A stretch of 64,000 bases of DNA, from NCBI GenBank assembly GCA_944470555.2, contig OX104127.1, positions 69,153,646 to 69,217,645 of the forward strand. Direction: 5' to 3'. The notes beneath the pieces are model-generated. The model saw nothing but the letters and a program-made list of their open reading frames with translations. It searched no databases and was not told where the DNA came from. Position 1 is the first letter of the stretch. Each line of letters starts with the position of its first letter. The position numbers and the translations under genes are program-made. This DNA comes from Heterobilharzia americana. Lineage: Eukaryota > Platyhelminthes > Trematoda > Strigeidida > Schistosomatidae. This document shows positions 59,956 to 64,000 of the stretch, piece after piece.

Positions 59956-60513
59956 CGTCATAGTGAATCAATTATTGTGGATAATATCGGCCAACATTTC
60001 GCATACTCGTCCAGGCAACCAGCAGTCCACAATTCCTACATTGATGAGGAATACGTCAACTCCACCGTTCAGATGCATGAATGTTTAAGTACGCCGAGTC
60101 GATACAAAGTAATAATCTTCACAACCCGTGCTGTACCTATTCGTTTAAGTATCATGAGAATGCCGTGTTTCATAAGTGTTAAGAGTTATTTGTATCTGTG
60201 CGTCACTTACAGACAATATGTATCTAGAAACACCGATGGTAACCCTCACGTCTCTTTCACTGAGATGATTTCGGTCTCAGAACTATCCTTCTTGACTACA
60301 CAACGTGGAGAGAATGATCGCATTTCTCGACTGCATGAAGAAATGCTACATTTCCATGCATGGTATTTCATATCTCCCAGAAAGTGTGCTGTAAATGTTA
60401 CATACCAAACATGGCTTTGTTATTTACTGCCCCAAGATACAGTTAAAGCATTGATATTTATTGAAGCTGGAGATTCGACTGACGATGAAATGAAGGATTT
60501 CTTTTATAATTAG
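59956..60513 (+). CDS. Exon-like open frame, partly duplicated at 63396-63560
   Basis: Open for about 185 codons and closed by TAG at 60511-60513. There is no ATG near the start, so it would be a terminal exon or a pseudogene. The text includes STVQMHECLSTPSRYKVIIF, QYVSRNTDGNPHVSFTEMIS and AVNVTYQTWLCYLLPQDTVK. About 165 bp recur near 63396-63560, where QYVSRNTDGNQHVS is kept with many amino-acid changes. Both copies are on the plus strand. No known domain was recognised. The length and protein-like composition support coding history. Confidence 0.4.
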   Translation, partial: RHSESIIVDNIGQHFAYSSRQPAVHNSYIDEEYVNSTVQMHECLSTPSRYKVIIFTTRAVPIRLSIMRMPCFISVKSYLYLCVTYRQYVSRNTDGNPHVSFTEMISVSELSFLTTQRGENDRISRLHEEMLHFHAWYFISPRKCAVNVTYQTWLCYLLPQDTVKALIFIEAGDSTDDEMKDFFYN

Positions 60514-62769
60514 TTTACAGTAGCCTCAGAGGCTATGACTCTTGACAAGGGATGAAGCAAAAGTACGACTGTAAGGGCAACTACTCTGAGTCAACTAGAT
60601 CAAATTCAACTGAGTAATCTACTACGTTTTTTTAGAATGAATGTATGGAATGTAGGTAAAACATTCTCAGTTGTGAAACCGGTTGTCTCCACCTTGTCTT
60701 TAACTAGAAGTGAAAAAAATGCAGCTGGATCAGAATTCTCATGGGGTAAATAAGGCTTCTGAATCTTGGATTTGATGTCAGTCGGTTAGGGTGCTCCAGA
60801 GAAATACCATGCCTACAGGTATAGCACTTGGGACAGCATCTGAAAGCCTCATCTCTCTCACAGAAATACTTTCAGTCGTTAGCACTAACTGGCTTCAATT
60901 ATTAAGAAATGACTAGTCCGTGCCTACGTGACAACATAGATCATAATTATTCAAGGGAATAAATGTCTAGAGTTGAAAGCAATCAAATTGAAGTGGTTGG
61001 CATAAACTCACGATTGTCCTTCCAGTAGAACAATTTGCGTTTATCCAATGCAGGCGGTGAGTATCACGACGATTACTGCAAACCTTGATTGATGAACACC
61101 AGTGACATAGGACATTTTTCATAGATGCTTGACTGCATGAGTTGGGTTCCGTCTGTTCCGAGCAAACTGCAATTTGAAGAAAGAAAAATGCGTTCTAGTT
61201 ATCACGTCAATGTAAATACAAAATTAAAGAATATGATTTGCAGTCTTTTGCCTAACAGTCGTAAATTTCGTAGTGTTTTCTGTAGTGGGAAGATATTGGA
61301 GAGTTTGGCAGTAGTCGTTCTACGTTTAGGTGACTGTTGTCGAGGTTCAAATGAAACGAAATACTTCCCTAGCTGACAACGGCATAGGTACATTATTCAA
61401 ATATGTCAATGAAACTGTTGAATACGCTGTTCGTTGAATTATTGACAGTTAGAGAAATAATTTGGAAACCCCGCATGAACTAGGTACACTATGGAGCAGG
61501 ACAATGAAATATCAGCTGTAATGATGACAGATGACATCATCGCCCTGAAAGTCCAACCTGAGTGGTAGAATCTTATTTCGACTGTACTGGATGACGCGTT
61601 CACACAGGTGAACAGATAGAATCAATCATAGAAGATTTCGTTTGAGACAAGAAGGCCTCCCTCTATGATGTAAAAAGATTGAATGAACCAGCTTACCAGT
61701 TAGATCTAGAAAAGACAAGATTCTTGTTTTCTTCTTGTCATATTCCCTTTCATGCTATTTGAAAGTCATCAAACTAATAATTCTAGAGATCAGGTGAAGC
61801 AAAATTTTGTCAGACACATATGGTGAAGTCTGAGACACCCGATCAGCTTTGCTTTGAATGAAGGTGAAACTAAGAAGTACAACACTATGTTATTCAATGA
61901 GCAGAAGTAAGCTTATCTCATACTCTCACTCCGTTCAATAAACTTGAATGAAGTACAAAGAAAGATTAAAGAAAAATGACGGCGAAGCATTCGATTTCTC
62001 TTATCTATTATCATCTGCTTACAACCCAAATCGTAATAATCATATTGTCTAAAAACATGGACATACTCTGTATGGTCAGATGTACTTAAATAACTATAAT
62101 TTACAACAATTGGACAAGGCTAATAAGACATGCTAAAACGTTCTAGTCGTACGTTTTCTACAAAAGAAGGTTCGAGTAACAAAGCCTTTCTCTATTTTAG
62201 AACACTAGGTAACGTAAGCCAATTTTACAGATAGATTAGTTGTTGATGAGAAAATGACAAGTTATATGGCAATCTTATTTGTCAAACTCAACTCATTTGG
62301 CGGAAACAATCACCAAAACTGTGTAAAAGCAGGAAGAAATTCAGTTGCAAAGTCTGTGTCATCACACAAGAGGAAAATCGAAAAAGCAGATAACCGAAGC
62401 GAAGAAAGTCTGATCACCACTTCTTTCCGAAGACAATAAATATCTAGGCTTTGGTTGTTAGATAGCTGCAGCCCAAGTGGAAAACTTAAGATATTCACTA
62501 ATCTGTTTTCTGATTAACTAAAAGAATTTCAAAGTATTGACCTCGTCTCAAGTATCGAAACGATGCTGAGTGAGAGCATATATTCTCCTGAAAAGCTGAC
62601 AACTCAGTGCATGACAGAAAAATCGAAGGTATGCTCTTCTCTCTATTCTCATACTATTACTCGTATCACAAATGCTAGTAGACTTCAAGAGATCACTGAA
62701 GGCATCATTGGAAAATGAATCCATCAACGTTTGATTGAATCAATGAGCATATTGTTCTGCATGGTAGGA
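60514..62769. other. Non-coding stretch
   Basis: Short frames (61125-61376 +, 62254-62439 +) without motifs or copies in the window. No element was recognised. Confidence 0.45.
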
Positions 62770-62777
62770 TCAAGTAC

Positions 62778-63161
62778 CTGCCGGATATGTCAGTGTGATA
62801 CATAACCTTCTTTTGATTCTTCCTGTAACATGGTCACCTTTAAAGTTGGATTCGATAAAACCTGGCTCCTTGTAGACCATCATTTCCTCTAACTTACCAT
62901 TTTCATGTTTCCCATACATTTGCACAAAGGTTTTGTGATTAACCATGTCCCTCATGATGTTGCCAATGTCGAAAAATAAACTTTTAACTAGCACAATTCT
63001 TGCTAAATTACAAGGCAATATCTTGAAGTGTGAGCATATCCATATTTTCATATTCCCTATTGAACTCACTGTTTTCACGATAGTGTTTTCAGAAGTAGTA
63101 CTAAGCATGTAACTGAAGTCAGTTTTGGTAAAATATTCTAACCTCATAATGAATGTTCGTT
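62778..63161 (-). CDS. Candidate internal exon, 384 bp, phase 1 at both ends
   Basis: On the minus strand it is bounded by GATTTCTGCAG (acceptor, ending 63162) and CCGGCAG then GTACTT (donor, 62772-62777). The frame stays open for 127 codons plus split codons. It includes KIWICSHFKILPCNLARIVL, FFDIGNIMRDMVNHKTFVQM and GDHVTGRIKRRLCITLTYPA, with three cysteines and a mixed hydrophobic pattern typical of a folded domain. The symmetric phase matches the candidate at 47821-47949. No family was recognised, and the strand is opposite to the exon-like frame at 59956. Confidence 0.42.
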
Positions 63162-63395
63162 CTGCAGAAATCACTCGTGTTCATCTTCCGACTGTGCTAT
63201 AATCACCTTTCATCGAAAATACAAAGTTTCTCCATCCAGAACCTTCTCCGATCCATATCCTGCATTCTACACTTGTTTTCGAAGACATCGCACTATATAC
63301 TACTTCAATTCATTCTTAAGTTTAGGATACTAAGCATAATTTCTCGCTTTTTTATAAAGTGGTGTGACAAGAAGGCCCATGGGATGTGACGATTC

Positions 63396-63560
63396 ACATA
63401 AAGGTGCCATGCTTCATAAGTGTTAAGAGATATTTGTATCCGTGCATCATTTATAAACAGTATGTATCTAGAAACACCGATGGTAATCAACACGTTTCTC
63501 TCATTGAGGTGATTTCTGTCTGTCCATCTTGACTACACAACGGGAAGAGAATGTTTCGAT
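63396..63560 (+). pseudogene. Degenerate second copy of part of the frame at 59956-60513
   Basis: PCFISVKRYLYPCIIYKQYV and then SRNTDGNQHVSLIEVISV align with the first copy. The copy then loses bases and meets a stop near 63530, just before the TTGACTACACAACG shared by both. It is a partial duplicate without flanking splice sites. Confidence 0.5.
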
Positions 63561-64000
63561 CTAAAAATCTTCACTTTCCCGAAAATCCGACCATTTATAG
63601 TCAAGACTAAGGAATACTACATCACGATATTTTTTCAGGTTCTCAACAGCTGCTCACAACCGAGGAAAATTCAATCCGTGAGTATAATCGAAATTGATAA
63701 ACTTGATTCTGCTGGACAGGACTTGGTTACGTGAATGGAAGTGAATGTGATAAGAACGGTTAAACAACCCAGCTCAGAGGACCCAATACAACCAAGACTT
63801 GATATCTTGTGTTTGATACAAATCAGAGCCATTTCATCTAGCGAAAGTTACCAGGCAAAATCAGTCAGTCAGTCAGCAAATATCAAGATAGGCCGTGAAT
63901 CTACTTCCGTCCTAAGACTAAGTGGAAAGTGAATATCTGGTCAATACAACCCAATACCAGATCAGACTATGCTCGTTTCTTCCGAATTCGCTGTTTTCTA
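63561..64000. other. No assignable feature
   Basis: A plus-strand frame at 63735-63932 (65 codons) shows no motif. A short CAGT repeat lies near 63865. Confidence 0.4.

Overview
The window looks like AT-rich, gene-poor, repeat-dense DNA of a trematode, most likely a schistosome. The evidence is the set of retroelements: eight copies of one RTE-like (SR2-type) non-LTR retrotransposon, CR1-like non-LTR remnants, a gypsy-type LTR remnant, Penelope-like (PLE) reverse transcriptases and two tRNA-derived SINEs with hammerhead-like cores as in the schistosome Sm-alpha family. Species assignment is inference. No operons, rRNA, true tRNA genes or CRISPR arrays were seen.

Layout. 1-285: 3' end of a gene for a single-pass membrane protein (+). 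1476-4901: old RTE copy A (-) with intact target-site duplications (TSDs). 6732-10690: decayed gypsy element (+). 10.7-26.9 kb: mostly non-coding, with PLE, CR1-like and gypsy remnants and a few exon-like open frames. 26.9-46.2 kb: a compound structure. Its left arm (27408-35097) and right arm (41293-45752) are an inverted repeat with no net length change over 4460 bp, apart from one 3230-bp insertion in the left arm. A third, direct copy of part of the arm (35100-40391) lies in the spacer. Each arm carries a 5'-truncated RTE fragment and a broken PLE reverse transcriptase with a (TA)n tract inside it. RTE copy C (30003-33217), the only one with an uninterrupted 1045-codon frame, sits in the left-arm TA tract. 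RTE copy E (36320-39617) sits in the third copy. 46.5 kb and 59.1 kb: SINEs. 49251-51887: 5'-truncated RTE G with a perfect 12-bp TSD. 53473-53960 (-): end of a second membrane-protein gene, paralogous to the gene at base 1. 55322-58626: RTE H (-). 60-63.6 kb: exon-like frames, two of them related.

How it fits together. Two paralogous membrane-protein genes of unassigned function are the only host genes I can support by homology within the window. The rest is a nest of retroelements whose order can be read: decayed PLE and RTE B first, then segmental inverted and direct duplication, then insertion of C and E into single copies. Copies E, G and H share frame-breaking short tandem duplications but have separate insertion sites, which suggests that a defective lineage was moved by proteins supplied in trans, with copy C a candidate source. 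All alignments were made by eye; no search was run.
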